The position numbers and the translations under genes were made by a program. Positions 38,775 through 38,929 of a DNA stretch of 38,929 bases are shown in pieces. Where the stretch lies: assembly GCA_021771695.1 (NCBI GenBank), contig JAETON010000023.1, positions 1-38,929 of the forward strand. The letters run 5' to 3'. The notes beneath the pieces were generated by a model. It did no database searches. It saw only the letters and a program-made list of their open reading frames with translations, and was not told the DNA's origin. The first letter of the stretch is position 1; every line of letters starts with the position of its first letter. This DNA comes from Lachnospiraceae bacterium (GTDB taxonomy: Bacteria > Bacillota > Clostridia > Lachnospirales > Lachnospiraceae).

Positions 38775-38807
38775 ATACCACAAGGGAAAATGTCCCAAAT
38801 GTGGTAT
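38775..38807. repeat. Inverted repeat near the right edge
   Basis: ATACCACA (38775-38782) pairs with TGTGGTAT (38800-38807), and inside GGGA (38784-38787) pairs with TCCC (38793-38796). It is not next to a recognised gene in the window. It could be an operator, the end of a mobile element or an RNA structure. Confidence 0.5.
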
Positions 38808-38852
38808 CATAGTCTCGGTAGTTTGACAGCCTAACTTCACTCAAGACTTCCC

Positions 38853-38878
38853 AAAGCCTTTACTGGCTTTATTTTTTT
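38853..38878 (+). terminator. Plus-strand terminator without an identified gene
   Basis: AAAGCC (38853-38858) and GGCTTT (38865-38870) enclose 6 bases and are followed by ATTTTTTT. No plus-strand gene precedes it in the window, so it may end a short RNA, an antisense transcript, or be a remnant. Confidence 0.7.
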
Positions 38879-38898
38879 GTCAATTTTCAAATTTACGC

Positions 38899-38927
38899 TT
38901 GCACGTTACTTATAGATACTGTATAAT
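38899..38927 (+). promoter_or_regulatory. Strong sigma-A promoter leading out of the window
   Basis: TTGCAC (38899-38904), 17 bases and a perfect TATAAT (38922-38927), at the right edge. It must serve a plus-strand gene or RNA beyond 38929. Confidence 0.75.
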
Positions 38928-38929
38928 AT

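Overview
The window is a densely coding, AT-rich chromosomal segment from an anaerobic low-GC Firmicute. Lachnospiraceae or a close clostridial relative is the best guess. This rests on the strong AGGAGG-type ribosome binding sites, an intact sporulation sigma factor (SigK), the ireB-ruvX-DUF1292 ... mltG-trmR-trhP gene order shared with Bacillus, RNase J, a YqeG phosphatase, and the 2-enoate-reductase type of old yellow enzyme. The species cannot be fixed from sequence alone. No rRNA, tRNA, CRISPR array, transposase or phage gene was found. No gap without a gene exceeds 300 bases.

Region 1 (1-8040, minus strand): a long apparent operon runs from a promoter before efp through a DMT exporter, exonuclease III, a membrane-anchored endo/exonuclease/phosphatase-fold enzyme, cysK, a hexapeptide-repeat acyltransferase and a lipoprotein. 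It ends in nested inverted repeats at the window edge. Upstream lie an iron-dependent alcohol dehydrogenase and an unusual chorismate mutase-shikimate kinase fusion.

Region 2 (8041-22090) is the most interesting accessory block. Two large 2-enoate-reductase-like flavin/iron-sulfur enzymes, each next to a LysR regulator, flank a tripartite TRAP carboxylate transporter and a three-gene operon. That operon encodes a YdiB-type quinate/shikimate dehydrogenase, a YdiN-type MFS transporter and a type I 3-dehydroquinate dehydratase. Taken together the genes suggest uptake and dissimilation of quinate, shikimate or related cyclohexene carboxylates, with the flavoenzymes reducing the ring double bond as an electron sink. 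The two divergent promoters carry palindromic T-N11-A LysR boxes about 62-65 bp upstream of the predicted starts. A YqeG phosphatase and an unrecognised 357-residue protein sit inside the block.

Region 3 (22090-27070): a MarR regulator with a tandem operator precedes a YczE-type membrane protein. A nitroreductase gene is broken by a 2-base frameshift. An HD-domain protein follows. Then comes metY (O-acetylhomoserine sulfhydrylase), next to a LysR gene and with another LysR box near -64.

Region 4 (27073-38929, minus strand except one gene): sigK, then the housekeeping genes trhP-trmR-truncated mltG-RNase J-DUF1292-ruvX-ireB, then mtaB, thiI, a cysteine desulfurase, rsmE and prmA. The theme is RNA modification (s4U8, ms2t6A37, mo5U34 and 16S m3U1498). 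A small plus-strand HPr-like protein lacking the catalytic histidine lies between mtaB and thiI. The trhP-sigK junction holds a terminator-like hairpin that buries the sigK ribosome binding site and carries a SigE/SigK-like promoter in its loop, which suggests layered control of sporulation. The right edge has an unexplained inverted repeat, a plus-strand terminator and a strong plus-strand promoter leading out of the window.
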